Source of the DNA: Candidatus Krumholzibacteriia bacterium | GTDB lineage: Bacteria; Krumholzibacteriota; Krumholzibacteriia; LZORAL124-64-63 | Assembly (NCBI GenBank): GCA_016744705.1 | Contig: JADGDU010000018.1 | Coordinates: 1 to 64,000, forward strand | Direction: 5' to 3' | DNA length: 64,000 nucleotides | Part shown: positions 27,098 through 36,340 of the stretch, piece by piece | How the letters are laid out: each line of letters starts with the position of its first letter | Position numbering within the stretch: the stretch's first letter is position 1 | Program-made: the position numbers and the translations under genes | Notes under the pieces: generated by a model | Databases searched by the model: none | Told to the model about the DNA's origin: nothing | The model's input: the letters and a program-made list of their open reading frames with translations, nothing else

Positions 27098-30000
27098 ATG
27101 TTCAGCCGAATTTTTATTGACCGGCCCAAATTGGCTCTGGTGATCTCGATATTGATCTTGATCGTGGGTGGAATTTCCATTCCTATGTTGCCTATTGAAT
27201 CCATGCCGGATGTGACGCCACCGACCATTGCTGTTACGGCGACCTACCCGGGTGCCGATGCCGCCACCGTGCTTGAATCTGTAGCTTCTCCCATTGAGGA
27301 GCAGGTCAACGGTGTGGAAAAAATGATCTACATGGATTCTAAAAGTGATTCTGAAGGGCAGCTAACACTCACTGTCAGTTTCGAAATTGGTGCTGATGTG
27401 GATATGGCTCAGGTCATGGTCAAAAATAGGGTGGCAGTGGCAGAGCCTCTGCTGCCCTCGGAAGTGATGCGCCAGGGCGTGAAGGTGGACAAAAAGAGTA
27501 CTGCCATGGTTGAGGTGGTTTCTTTGAAGTCGCCTAACGGCACCTACGATGAACTTTACCTGAGCAACTATGTAGCGACTCGGATTAAGGATCAGTTGGC
27601 TCGCGTCGAAGGCGTGGGGGTGGTGACGGTATTTGGCGCCAAAGATTTCAGCATGCGCATCTGGTTGGATCCGGAACAGATGAAGGCCCGGGGTGTGACT
27701 TCCACGGAAGTGATGAATGCGGTGCGGGCCCAGAATGTTTCGGTGGCCGCGGGGGCCGTTGGCACTCAACCCAATGAGGGCAATCTGCCTTTCCAATACA
27801 ATATTATCACCAAAGGCCGCATGGTATCGGAAGAAGAATTCGAAGCCATCGTCATCAAAACCGGGTCCGAGGGAGATATTCTTTACCTGCGTGATGTGGC
27901 GAAGGTGGATCTCGGCGCTCTGACTTATTCCTGGTTTGCTGAGGACAGTGGCAGCCCAGCCATCGCCATCGGTATTTACCAGCTACCTGGCTCCAATGCC
28001 CTCGGTGTGGCCGAGGGTGTCCAGGCCGTAATGGATGATTTGTCCACCGATTTTCCTGACGATTTGGAATATCAAATCCTTTACAACGCCACCGATTATA
28101 TCACTGCCTCCGTTGATGAGGTGATCGAAACATTGATCGTGGCCATCATCCTGGTGATTTTTGTGGTCTGGATTTTCCTGCAGGACTGGCGCACCACCCT
28201 GATTCCTTCCATCACTATTCCCGTATCGCTGATCGGTACTTTTGCAGTGTTGCTGGGATTGGGTATGTCCGTCAACAACCTGACCTTGTTTGGATTGATT
28301 CTAGTCATTGGAATTGTGGTCGATGATGCCATCCTGGTGACGGAGAATACCGTGCGCCTCATGGCCGAGAAAGGCTGGGATAGCCGCAAGGCGGTTTCTG
28401 AGGGAATGTTGGAGATTACCGGACCTGTGCTGGCTTCTACCGCGGTATTGATGGCTGTGTTTGTCCCAACGCTGATGATGCCCGGGCTGACGGGGCTGCT
28501 TTATAAGCAGTTTGCCATCACCATTTCCATTGCCACCATCTTCTCATCGGTCAACGCACTGACTCTGAGTCCCGCTCTTTGCCGATTGTTGCTCAAGCCT
28601 GCTGACCCCAACAAAGAGAAATGGATTTTCTTCCGGAAGTTTGACGAGGTTTTTGAAAAAAGCACGGCCAGTTATAAAGGATTTGTAGCAATTTTGGTTC
28701 GCAGGTCTGGTTTGGCTATGTTGATTTTTGCCGGGTTGATGGTCTTGGCTTATGTGGGAACCACCAGTGTTCCGGGGGGCTTCCTGCCTGATGAAGACCA
28801 AGGCTATTTCTTTATCAATGCCTCGTTACCTGATGGCGCTTCCCTTAATCGAACCAAAGTGGTCACTGATCAAATCACTGCCCTTCTCGACAATACCCCG
28901 GGTGTGGCCAAGTTCCTGGCTGTGGGTGGGTTTTCCATGCTTGATGGCGTGCAATCCCCCAACGCAGCCATGTTCATCGTGACTCTGGATAACTGGAGTG
29001 AGCGCTCCGCTGATTTGCACGTCGATAAAATCATGGAAAGATTGAAGCCTCAGATGTTTGCCATCCAGGAGGCTCTTGTTTTCAGTTTCCTGCCGCCGCC
29101 CATTATGGGCCTGGGTAGTGCTGGTGGTTTCAGTTTTGAGCTTCAGGACCGTGGGGGCGCTGGTGTGATCAAGCTGCAACAATCAGCTCAGGACATGATT
29201 GCTGCCGCCAACCAGGGCGGCAAACTGACCCGAATGAACCAGAATATCCGGGCCACCGTGCCCATGCTATATCTGGAAATCGACCGTATCAAAGCCCAGG
29301 CTTATCACGTGAACATGAATGAAGTTTTCGGCAGCTTGTCCACCTATTTGGGAACCAGCTACGTGAACGATTTTAACCTTTTCGGACGCACCTGGAAAGT
29401 GATGGCCCAGGCCGAAGACCAGTATCGCAGCGATCCCTCAGATATTGAACGCATTGAGATCCGCAATGACATGGGGGCGATGATTCCCCTGGGTGCTTTT
29501 GCTGCGGTTCGGGATACGGTGGGCCCCTTGTTTGTGGGCCGGTTCAACATGTATTCCAAGAGTCAGATTACAGGGATGGGAATGCCTGGCGTATCCAGTG
29601 GCCAGCAGGTGGCCGAGATGGAACGTCTGGCCAAAGAAACACTGCCCCCATCCATGGGCTTTGAATGGTCGGGAATGACCTACCAGCAACTTGAAGCGGG
29701 AAATCTTGCGCCTCTCATCTTTGGTTTGGCCTTCATCTTTGTCTACCTCTTTCTGGTGGCCCAGTATGAAAGCTGGATGATTCCGCTGGCTGTGCTTATG
29801 GGTGTGCCGGTGGCGCTCATGGGAGCCATGTGGCTCACGAAATTCATGGGATTGGACAATAACATTTATACCCAAGTGGGGTTGATCCTACTGATAGGTC
29901 TGGTGGCTAAGACTGCCATTCTTATTGTGGAATTTGCCAAGATCAACCGTGAGGAAGGCATGAGCATTTCCGAAGCTGCCGTGAATGCTGCGGAGTTACG

Positions 30001-30265
30001 CTTCCGGGCTATCCTCATGACGGCCTTCTCTTTCATTCTCGGGGTGATTCCTCTGGTCATAGCCACCGGGGCAGGCGCGGCCAGCCGTGTCTCTCTGGGA
30101 GCTGCTGTGTTTGGCGGAATGCTTGTGGGCACCTTGGGCATGGTTTTGTTGACACCAGTTTATTTTAAAGTTATCCAAGGGACAGCCGAAAAATTCGGAG
30201 GGCTGCCCGAGGCCTTGCTTGAAAAGCAGAAAAAAGACCAGGAAGAGCAGCCTGGAGGGGAGTAA
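27098..30265 (+). CDS. RND efflux pump, inner-membrane transporter (HAE1/AcrB family)
   Basis: A 1055-residue proton-driven pump, the usual family length. It begins FSRIFIDRPKLALVISILI and has LPIESMPDVTPPTIAVTATYPGA-type porter start, the TM4 acidic pair in GIVVDDAILVTEN and the TM10 lysine in LVAKTAILIVEFA, so the proton relay is intact. Internal repeat symmetry of two six-helix halves is visible. AAGGAG lies nine bases before the start. It is 18 bases after the adaptor gene and followed by a small barrel gene. Confidence 0.96.
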   Translation: MFSRIFIDRPKLALVISILILIVGGISIPMLPIESMPDVTPPTIAVTATYPGADAATVLESVASPIEEQVNGVEKMIYMDSKSDSEGQLTLTVSFEIGADVDMAQVMVKNRVAVAEPLLPSEVMRQGVKVDKKSTAMVEVVSLKSPNGTYDELYLSNYVATRIKDQLARVEGVGVVTVFGAKDFSMRIWLDPEQMKARGVTSTEVMNAVRAQNVSVAAGAVGTQPNEGNLPFQYNIITKGRMVSEEEFEAIVIKTGSEGDILYLRDVAKVDLGALTYSWFAEDSGSPAIAIGIYQLPGSNALGVAEGVQAVMDDLSTDFPDDLEYQILYNATDYITASVDEVIETLIVAIILVIFVVWIFLQDWRTTLIPSITIPVSLIGTFAVLLGLGMSVNNLTLFGLILVIGIVVDDAILVTENTVRLMAEKGWDSRKAVSEGMLEITGPVLASTAVLMAVFVPTLMMPGLTGLLYKQFAITISIATIFSSVNALTLSPALCRLLLKPADPNKEKWIFFRKFDEVFEKSTASYKGFVAILVRRSGLAMLIFAGLMVLAYVGTTSVPGGFLPDEDQGYFFINASLPDGASLNRTKVVTDQITALLDNTPGVAKFLAVGGFSMLDGVQSPNAAMFIVTLDNWSERSADLHVDKIMERLKPQMFAIQEALVFSFLPPPIMGLGSAGGFSFELQDRGGAGVIKLQQSAQDMIAAANQGGKLTRMNQNIRATVPMLYLEIDRIKAQAYHVNMNEVFGSLSTYLGTSYVNDFNLFGRTWKVMAQAEDQYRSDPSDIERIEIRNDMGAMIPLGAFAAVRDTVGPLFVGRFNMYSKSQITGMGMPGVSSGQQVAEMERLAKETLPPSMGFEWSGMTYQQLEAGNLAPLIFGLAFIFVYLFLVAQYESWMIPLAVLMGVPVALMGAMWLTKFMGLDNNIYTQVGLILLIGLVAKTAILIVEFAKINREEGMSISEAAVNAAELRFRAILMTAFSFILGVIPLVIATGAGAASRVSLGAAVFGGMLVGTLGMVLLTPVYFKVIQGTAEKFGGLPEALLEKQKKDQEEQPGGE

Positions 30266-30329
30266 TGGTCGTTATTGCTTGCTTGGTTCATTCCAGGCAC
30301 GACCAGAATCTAACAATGGAGTGTTTAAG

Positions 30330-30827
30330 ATGAAGAAGATTGTGATTTTGGCTCTGGCTATCAGCATGGTGGCAAGTTTTGCCTTCGCCCAAGAGGGCGC
30401 CGAAAGCAAGAGCACCGCTTTTGGTGCTCGCGTAGGCTATTCGTTCAGTCCTGACCAGTTTTATGTGGGAGCCCAGGCTGATTTTGGTCATGTTTTTGGC
30501 CCTGGCCGCCTGGTGCCCAATTTTGAAATTGGGTTTGGCGATAGTTTTACCACCATGTGTTTTAATGGAGACTACCTTTATGATTTTGAAGGCACTCCCT
30601 GGACCGTTGGTGGCGAAATTGGAGTTATCCATTCCAGTTGGGATGATGGCGGCTTAAGCGACATTCCTGGCTTTGACTTTGATACTTCCAGCACCGATAT
30701 CGGTCTGAGTGTCCTGGGTAATTACAACCTGGAAATGAGCAATGGAAAAACTCTGGTGCTCGAAGCCAAATTGGGATTGGCCAACTCTCCTGACTTCAAG
30801 CTGGGTGCTGGGTATTATTTCTTCTAG
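30330..30827 (+). CDS. Small outer-membrane beta-barrel protein
   Basis: A 165-residue exported protein. GGAG eight bases before the ATG; signal peptide MKKIVILALAISMVASFAFAQ. The mature part has alternating hydrophobic strands with aromatic ends (FGARVGYSFS, QFYVGAQADFG, GVIHSSWDD) and finishes LGAGYYFF, a C-terminal Phe typical of small eight-strand barrels. Specific function unknown. It is 64 bases after the pump gene with no terminator between, so it probably belongs to the efflux operon, which closes at the terminator behind it. Confidence 0.78.
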   Translation: MKKIVILALAISMVASFAFAQEGAESKSTAFGARVGYSFSPDQFYVGAQADFGHVFGPGRLVPNFEIGFGDSFTTMCFNGDYLYDFEGTPWTVGGEIGVIHSSWDDGGLSDIPGFDFDTSSTDIGLSVLGNYNLEMSNGKTLVLEAKLGLANSPDFKLGAGYYFF

Positions 30828-30848
30828 AAATTCCCATTTTTGATTGTT

Positions 30849-30883
30849 AACGGCCCCGTCCTTGTGGTGGGGCCGTTTCTTTT
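30849..30883 (+). terminator. Terminator closing the efflux operon
   Basis: Exact arms AACGGCCCC (30849-30857) and GGGGCCGTT (30869-30877), 11-base loop, followed by tttcttttc. Confidence 0.88.
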
Positions 30884-30914
30884 CATCCGGCCTTTTGTGT
30901 ATTATCTTTGAAAT

Positions 30915-31412
30915 ATGAATTTTGAACCCTTCATTCTATGCCAACCAGGCGAACGTCAGTCCAAACCCAGGCCTATGGAAACGCCTGCCGGATTGGGCGA
31001 TCGCATGCGCACAGCTGCCTTTGCCGAGAAGCAGGCCATTCATGCTTTTGCCTGGGCCGCCAAAAGATTCCAGGATGTGCCCCAGGCTTTGCGCGATGAC
31101 TGGATCCGGCTCATTCCTGAAGAAGAAAAACATTACCAGCTTATTGTTGATCGTATGCAGGAGTTGGGTTTCAGCCTTACGGAGCGACCCGTGTCCACCC
31201 GCCTGTGGGACTCTCTGGAAGAGTGCCAGACGGGGCAGGAATTCTGCCAGCGCATTGCCGGGGCCGAAGAGCGGGGCCGGCAGGCGGGAGTGTTGCTGGC
31301 CAAGTACCTGGCAAAGAGTGATCCTGCCACCGCCGCTGTTTTCGATGAAATTGTGACTGACGAAGTGGCCCATGTGAAATTGGCCGACACCTACTTTGGC
31401 TGGACTCCCTGA
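30915..31412 (+). CDS. Ferritin-like diiron protein
   Basis: A 165-residue four-helix bundle candidate. The helices supply the ligands expected for a diiron site: E38 (AEKQAIHAF), E70xxH73 (EEEKH), E118 or E119 (GAEERGR) and E150xxH153 (TDEVAH). This E, ExxH, E, ExxH order is that of ferritin-like oxygenases and is close in feel to DUF455/MiaE-type proteins. Exact reaction not assignable. The ribosome site before ATG 30915 is poor; ATG 30975 would keep all ligands. Its TGA overlaps the next ATG by one base, so the two are coupled. Confidence 0.72.
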   Translation: MNFEPFILCQPGERQSKPRPMETPAGLGDRMRTAAFAEKQAIHAFAWAAKRFQDVPQALRDDWIRLIPEEEKHYQLIVDRMQELGFSLTERPVSTRLWDSLEECQTGQEFCQRIAGAEERGRQAGVLLAKYLAKSDPATAAVFDEIVTDEVAHVKLADTYFGWTP

Positions 31413-32296
31413 TGAAAACCATATTGCTGTTCATTGATGGCCTGGGTTGGGGGCCTCCAGATGCCAGCACGAATCCGCAATATTCCTATGGTGGAAATCT
31501 TTTTCGTCTGCCACCTGTGCAAGACAGTCCTGTGGCCCTTGCCGGTGGTGGCATTGCCGTCCCTCTGGATGCGGTGCTGGGGGTGCCGGGTGTTCCCCAA
31601 AGTGCCACTGGGCAAACGACGCTATTTTCCGGAGTGAATGCTCAGGGTGTGCTGGGTAAACACCTTACTGGTTTTCCCAATGAAAAACTGCAAGATGTAT
31701 TGCGCCAAAACAGCATCCTTAAAACCCTGACCCAGAGAGGATATGTGGCTCGTTTTCTGAACGCCTTTCGTCCCCGCTTCTGGGAGCTTTCGGAAGAGCG
31801 AAAGTGGACCCTCAGTGCCACAACAGTTGCTACTTTGGCAGCGCAGCTTCCCTTTTTTAATCTGGATGACGTGAAGGCAGGGCGTTCTGTTTATCAGGAT
31901 TTCACCAATGGTGATTTGATCAGCAGGGGTTTTGATGTGGAGCCCATGTTGCCCTCGGAGGCTGGCGGTATCCTGGCGCAACAAATTCGCCATCATGACT
32001 TTCTTCTGTACGAGTATTTTCAAACAGACAAGGCCGGCCACAGTGGAGAGCAGGCCAAGATCGAAAAACAATTGAAGATGCTGGATGATTTTTTGGGGGC
32101 TCTATTGGAACACTTGCAGGACGATACTCTGGTGGTTCTGACCAGTGACCACGGTAACCTGGAAGACGCCACCACCCGCCGTCACACCCTCAACCCGGTG
32201 CCTTTGATGGCCTGGGGCCAGGGTGCAGAAGATTTTCTTTTGGGGCTAAACCGATTGGACCAGGTGGCCGCTGCCATTCTGGCCCGGCACCCTTAA
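31412..32296 (+). CDS. Alkaline-phosphatase-superfamily metalloenzyme (phosphoglycerate-mutase-like)
   Basis: A 294-residue soluble enzyme. MKTILLFIDGLGWG provides the first metal Asp, PQSATGQTTLFSGVNA the nucleophile region, DKAGH the bridging His, and LTSDHGNLED the late Asp-His pair of the metalloenzyme fold shared with cofactor-independent phosphoglycerate mutase and phosphopentomutase. It is shorter than true iPGM (about 510), so another phosphoester is the likely substrate. The start overlaps the ferritin-like gene by one base. Its TAA shares the palindrome TTAA with the stop of the gene on the other strand. Confidence 0.82.
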   Translation: MKTILLFIDGLGWGPPDASTNPQYSYGGNLFRLPPVQDSPVALAGGGIAVPLDAVLGVPGVPQSATGQTTLFSGVNAQGVLGKHLTGFPNEKLQDVLRQNSILKTLTQRGYVARFLNAFRPRFWELSEERKWTLSATTVATLAAQLPFFNLDDVKAGRSVYQDFTNGDLISRGFDVEPMLPSEAGGILAQQIRHHDFLLYEYFQTDKAGHSGEQAKIEKQLKMLDDFLGALLEHLQDDTLVVLTSDHGNLEDATTRRHTLNPVPLMAWGQGAEDFLLGLNRLDQVAAAILARHP

Positions 32297-33240
32297 GGCA
32301 ACCGCCCTTCCAGGTAGAACACTTCAAACACTTTTTCGTGAAAAATCGGCCCGTGTCCGAAGTAGCCTTCTTCACCGAACAATTCTCCGTGATCACTCAT
32401 GATCATGAAATGCGTATTGCTGGGGCATCGGTCCATGAACCGACCAACCACCCCATCAAGGTGTTCCACACAGGCAATCTGTTTCTCATAAAAAGCGCGG
32501 AATTGGGCCGGAGTGAAAAACTCATCCTGCTTTTTCCCTTTGAGAAAGCCACCAGGATTTTTGACAAATTCATCCAAATGTTTAAACACGCCGTGTACGC
32601 CGCTAATGTGGGGCATGTCTTCGGCGGTTTCGCCGGGCAGGGTATAGGGGTAATGGGTTTCACCCGTGTTGAGGAAGAAAAACCCTGGCTGATCCTTTTG
32701 GAACTTGATGGGGGCAAAAGCCCGTTGGGTGATTTTGCCCGCACCGTCGCGCTGCTCCGGGACCCCTTCAAAGATAGACTCCAGATTATTGTGCGAGGGA
32801 GCCAGTTCGTAACGGTCGAAATGGGCGCTCATACTGGTCATGGGGTTGAGGACAGGCAGGCTGACCACCCCTTCGGTACGGTATCCCTGGGCTTTGAGGA
32901 AATGGGGCAGCGAGAGTTGTGGGACAAACTTTCCAAATTCCACTTCCTGGACATTCAGGCGCTGGCTCCATGTGGTGAATTCTTCACGGTATACTTCCGA
33001 GGCAAAAACACCCTTGGGGCTTTGGTGCGGCACCATGCCCATGAGGAATGTGTAATGGCTGGGGCTGGTCCAGCTGGCATAACTATAGCGCTTTTCAGCG
33101 ATACCAATGCGGTCCAGGTTGGGTGTTTTGGCAGACTGGTAGGCATCATAGCGGCAGCTATCAAAGACGATGAAGACCACGTTGTTCTTCTGTTCGCCTT
33201 TGTGGAACATGTTTTTCATACCGTTGAAGAGGCCGGCCAT
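32293..33240 (-). CDS. Sulfatase/alkaline-phosphatase-superfamily hydrolase
   Basis: A 315-residue protein, no signal peptide. VVFIVFDSCRYDA gives the metal Asp followed by Cys at the place where sulfatases carry the Cys of CxPxR, but here the motif is SCRYD and not the formylglycine consensus; the later SPSHYTFLMGM holds a Ser/Thr nucleophile candidate. IMSDHGELFGEEG is the conserved DHG metal pair. This fits the sulfatase-like branch acting on phosphate or sulfate esters. GGGAG lies seven bases before ATG 33240. It ends tail to tail with the previous gene with a four-base overlap. Confidence 0.8.
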   Translation of the reverse strand: MAGLFNGMKNMFHKGEQKNNVVFIVFDSCRYDAYQSAKTPNLDRIGIAEKRYSYASWTSPSHYTFLMGMVPHQSPKGVFASEVYREEFTTWSQRLNVQEVEFGKFVPQLSLPHFLKAQGYRTEGVVSLPVLNPMTSMSAHFDRYELAPSHNNLESIFEGVPEQRDGAGKITQRAFAPIKFQKDQPGFFFLNTGETHYPYTLPGETAEDMPHISGVHGVFKHLDEFVKNPGGFLKGKKQDEFFTPAQFRAFYEKQIACVEHLDGVVGRFMDRCPSNTHFMIMSDHGELFGEEGYFGHGPIFHEKVFEVFYLEGRLP

Positions 33241-33340
33241 CTGGATCTCCCTGAGTTGTCATGACATATGAGCAAAGATTGTCTGCCTACAATTTGCCTC
33301 ATTCAGGAAAATAGGGCAAGGCTCCCTTGGGGGAATGACA

Positions 33341-33375
33341 AAAAAAACGCCGGCCCTCGGGGGAGGGGGCCGGCG
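33341..33375 (-). terminator. Terminator after thioredoxin
   Basis: Arms CGCCGGCCC (33348-33356) and GGGCCGGCG (33367-33375); an A run at 33341-33347 becomes a T run on the minus strand, so it serves the thioredoxin gene. Confidence 0.88.
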
Positions 33376-33396
33376 ATCCATAACCAGAGGCTATTT

Positions 33397-33720
33397 TTAC
33401 TTGGCGTCATTCAAGGCCTGGACCAGGTCCTCTTTGGGGCGCAGGCCCACAAAGCTGGAAACCACTTCGCCACCCTTAAAAATCATGATGGTGGGGATGC
33501 CACGCACGCCAAATTGGCCTGCCAGTTCCTGGTTGTCATCCACGTTCACCTTGCCCAGTTTCACATCGTCACCCATTTCAGAAGCCATCTCCTCAATGAT
33601 GGGGCCGATCATTTTGCAGGGACCACACCAGGGAGCCCAGAAATCCACAAGCACGGGCACTTCACTTTTCAAAACATCTGCCTCGAACGAGGCACTTTCA
33701 AAATTTAATACAGCAGCCAT
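33397..33720 (-). CDS. trxA: Thioredoxin
   Basis: A 107-residue cytosolic disulfide reductase of standard size. Active site WCGPC with C32 and C35 after VLVDFWAP, and the cis-proline region RGIPTIMIFKGG. It keeps cytosolic thiols reduced with thioredoxin reductase, which is not in this window. Start ATG 33720 has GAGGAG upstream. It is a single-gene unit with its own terminator, oriented away from the sigma-54 activator gene. Confidence 0.96.
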   Translation of the reverse strand: MAAVLNFESASFEADVLKSEVPVLVDFWAPWCGPCKMIGPIIEEMASEMGDDVKLGKVNVDDNQELAGQFGVRGIPTIMIFKGGEVVSSFVGLRPKEDLVQALNDAK

Positions 33721-33988
33721 GGTATTCTCCTCAATACTGTTGTTTATGCCCCTGTTGCATCGGGGCGTTGTTCACTCTTTCGCAGGGTAATAGGCAAAGG
33801 GTGTGCCAAGGATGGATTATTTGTATGTCAAAATTTGCAAAAATACTTAACATGCTTTAAGACAAGTGGTTAGGTGCCTTGTTTTAAGTTTGCCCTGACT
33901 GGGGTTTCTGAAATGTCCCTTGCCATATGTGTTGTGTGCATCGAAAGTGTTGCAACAGAAGCGCTGCGTACAACACATTGGAGGCCAT

Positions 33989-35377
33989 GTGAACGATCAC
34001 CAATCAAAACAAAGTCAGGAAGTCTCTTTGGCCAGGTTGCTGGACCAAGTGCAATCGGGCAGTATTCTCTCCATGCTCTCTTCTCTGCGGGAAGGGATCA
34101 TCGCCCTGGATCCGGACTTGTGTATTCTAACCATGAACCCTGCGGCCGAAGAAATCCTGGGGCGCTCCCGGTGGGATTTGTCTGGGGTCCAGGTGTGTGA
34201 GCTTTTTGGAGACAAAGCATGTCCCCGGGATATTCTGGCCGAAACATTAAAATCAGGCGAACCCATCATCGACTTTCAGACCACTGTGCACCTGGGGCCC
34301 GGGCGCAGAGGGCATGTCCTGTTGCGCACGGTTCCTTTGAAGCATCGCAATGGTTCCTCGCTGGGGATGGCTTTGCTATTGGGTGATGTCACCGAGGTGA
34401 CCACTCTGCGGCAGCAAATGGTGAAACGCAGTAGTATGGGAAACCTCATCGGTGGCGATGATCGGATGCAGGAGCTTTTTCAGCTGATCACTGATGTGGC
34501 CGATAGTGAAGCCACTGTTTTAATCAGGGGTGAGAGCGGGACCGGTAAGGAGTTGGTGGCCCAGGCAGTGCACAATGCCAGTGGCCGGGCCCAAGGGCCT
34601 CTCATCAAGGTGAACTGTTCGGCCCTGTCGGAGAACCTCCTTGAAAGCGAACTTTTTGGCCATGTCAAAGGGGCTTACACCGGAGCAGTCAGTGACCGCC
34701 GGGGCCGTTTCGAAGAGGCCGACGGGGGAACAATATTTCTGGATGAGATCGGTGATGTCAGCCCGGTGGTTCAGGTCAAACTGTTGAGGGTCCTGCAAGA
34801 ACGCACCATTGAAAGAGTGGGGGGCAACCAGGCCATTGCGGTGAATGTCCGGGTGGTTTCGGCCACAAATAAAGACTTGGATCACCTGTTGGCGTCAGGG
34901 CAAATGAGGGAAGATTTTTTCTACCGTATCAAAGTCGTCAGCCTGACCATTCCTCCCTTGCGGGATCGCCGGGAAGATATTCCTTTGTTGGCATCCCATT
35001 TTTTAGAACGCATCATGCGGAAAAATGAGATTGAGGCTTTGCCGGCGGTTTCTGGCGAAGCCATGCGCTTGCTGATGAACTACCCTTGGCCCGGCAATGT
35101 GCGGGAACTGGAAAACTCTCTGGAGCATGCGGTGGTTTTGAGCCGGGGAGAAACCATCAGGGCAGCCCATCTGCCCCCTGAGTTATCCCACAGTGGGCGG
35201 GGCGGTCGATTGCAGGAAGTGCCCCTGCATTCTCCCCAGGAAAAAGATTTGTTGGAAGCTGCCTTGCAACGGGCCGGATGGAATCGCAGCCGGGCAGCTC
35301 GGCGGTTGGGCATTGACAGAACAACGTTATGGCGCAAAATCCGGGAGTACGGACTGGTCCCGGATGATGGTGAATAA
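33989..35377 (+). CDS. Sigma-54-dependent transcriptional activator with PAS sensor
   Basis: A 462-residue bacterial enhancer-binding protein. A PAS domain (about 25-140; LREGIIALDPDLCILTMNPAAEEILG) is followed by the AAA+ domain with Walker A GESGTGKE, the sigma-54 contact loop GAYTGA (a known variant of GAFTGA), Walker B GTIFLDEIGD, and a Fis-type helix-turn-helix at the end (NRSRAARRLGIDRTTLWRKI). No receiver domain, so it senses a signal through PAS directly. Start: GTG 33989 has GGAGG four bases upstream; an ATG at 33920 adds 23 residues without a ribosome site. Its targets are not evident here. Confidence 0.93.
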   Translation: MNDHQSKQSQEVSLARLLDQVQSGSILSMLSSLREGIIALDPDLCILTMNPAAEEILGRSRWDLSGVQVCELFGDKACPRDILAETLKSGEPIIDFQTTVHLGPGRRGHVLLRTVPLKHRNGSSLGMALLLGDVTEVTTLRQQMVKRSSMGNLIGGDDRMQELFQLITDVADSEATVLIRGESGTGKELVAQAVHNASGRAQGPLIKVNCSALSENLLESELFGHVKGAYTGAVSDRRGRFEEADGGTIFLDEIGDVSPVVQVKLLRVLQERTIERVGGNQAIAVNVRVVSATNKDLDHLLASGQMREDFFYRIKVVSLTIPPLRDRREDIPLLASHFLERIMRKNEIEALPAVSGEAMRLLMNYPWPGNVRELENSLEHAVVLSRGETIRAAHLPPELSHSGRGGRLQEVPLHSPQEKDLLEAALQRAGWNRSRAARRLGIDRTTLWRKIREYGLVPDDGE

Positions 35378-35399
35378 TCTGGAAGGTGATTTGTAGGCC

Positions 35400-36278
35400 A
35401 TGAATGAAAAATTGAAGAAGGGTTGCGGCATCGGTTGCGGTGTGATGACGATCCTGATCTTTGTGATCATCGGCAGCATTGCATTTTTTGTGCGTGACAT
35501 GAGTGTAGATTATAAGGCTGTTGAAAAATCAGAAAAAGCTCTGGTCATGGCTCACGGCGGGCTTGTGGATTTTGTGCCACCGGCTGGAGGATTGCCCTCC
35601 GCAGAGCGAGTGCAAACCTTTTTGGCAGTGCGGGAACTGCAGGCTGAATGGCGTCTGAATGTGGCCCTGGCCTTTGACGAATTTTTAGTCAAAAAGAAAA
35701 ATAGTGACGAAGGAGGATTCACTCACTTCCTGAAGCTCATTCGCTCCACCACTGAAATGGCGCCATCGTTAGCCGGTTTCTGGTCTTCGCGCAATAGTGC
35801 CCTGATGGAACATGAAATGGGGCCTGGGGAATACAGCTACATCTACTGTCTCGCTTATTTTTCTTACCTGGGCTACGACCCGGGAGATGGAGCCCAGGCT
35901 ACCGATCTCGATTTCAGCCGAAATTCCGGGCCCAACCTGACTGTTTCCACAGATACTGACCTGACGGAAATCCAACGCCGGGACGCGGCCTGGGGCCGCA
36001 CTCATGACCTGATGTTGCCGCTGCTGGAGGCCACCGAGCGCACTGGCCTGAATCTGGAGCCCGTCGAGGCCCAACAGTGGTTGGCTGAGTTGGATATGGA
36101 AGTGGCAATAATGCAGGAATCGCCTTTGCGCTATCCCTGGCGAGATGAAGCGCCTCGGCTTTTGGCCGATGCCTTTCGGCCTTTCCGCAAGGAGCTGGAA
36201 GAGCAGTACAACATTTCTGTCAATCCAGTAGAGCTGATCTTCGAGATGGTCAAAGACGAGGATAAAAACAAAGATTGA
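35400..36278 (+). CDS. Membrane-anchored protein of unknown function
   Basis: A 292-residue protein. One hydrophobic helix (about 12-33, GCGIGCGVMTILIFVIIGSI) anchors it, with the rest outside. It is mostly helical (ELQAEWRLNVALAFDEFLVKKK, LEATERTGLNLEPVEAQQWL). No family or catalytic motif recognised. It starts 22 bases after the sigma-54 activator gene, so the two are likely co-transcribed, and a strong terminator follows. Confidence 0.7.
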   Translation: MNEKLKKGCGIGCGVMTILIFVIIGSIAFFVRDMSVDYKAVEKSEKALVMAHGGLVDFVPPAGGLPSAERVQTFLAVRELQAEWRLNVALAFDEFLVKKKNSDEGGFTHFLKLIRSTTEMAPSLAGFWSSRNSALMEHEMGPGEYSYIYCLAYFSYLGYDPGDGAQATDLDFSRNSGPNLTVSTDTDLTEIQRRDAAWGRTHDLMLPLLEATERTGLNLEPVEAQQWLAELDMEVAIMQESPLRYPWRDEAPRLLADAFRPFRKELEEQYNISVNPVELIFEMVKDEDKNKD

Positions 36279-36290
36279 TGGAGATATGAC

Positions 36291-36328
36291 AAGGCCCGCA
36301 CTTCCGGAGAAGTGCGGGCCTTTTTTTT
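36291..36328 (+). terminator. Strong Rho-independent terminator
   Basis: Exact 14-base arms AAGGCCCGCACTTC (36291-36304) and GAAGTGCGGGCCTT (36309-36322), loop cgga, then a T run to 36328. It sits between convergent genes and points along the plus strand. Confidence 0.95.
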
Positions 36329-36340
36329 AGGTTCAGAGAT

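Noticed and set aside
32338..33264. A 308-codon plus-strand frame opposite the sulfatase-like gene
   Set aside because: The minus-strand gene has the conserved DHG and Asp motifs and a good ribosome site; this one has none.
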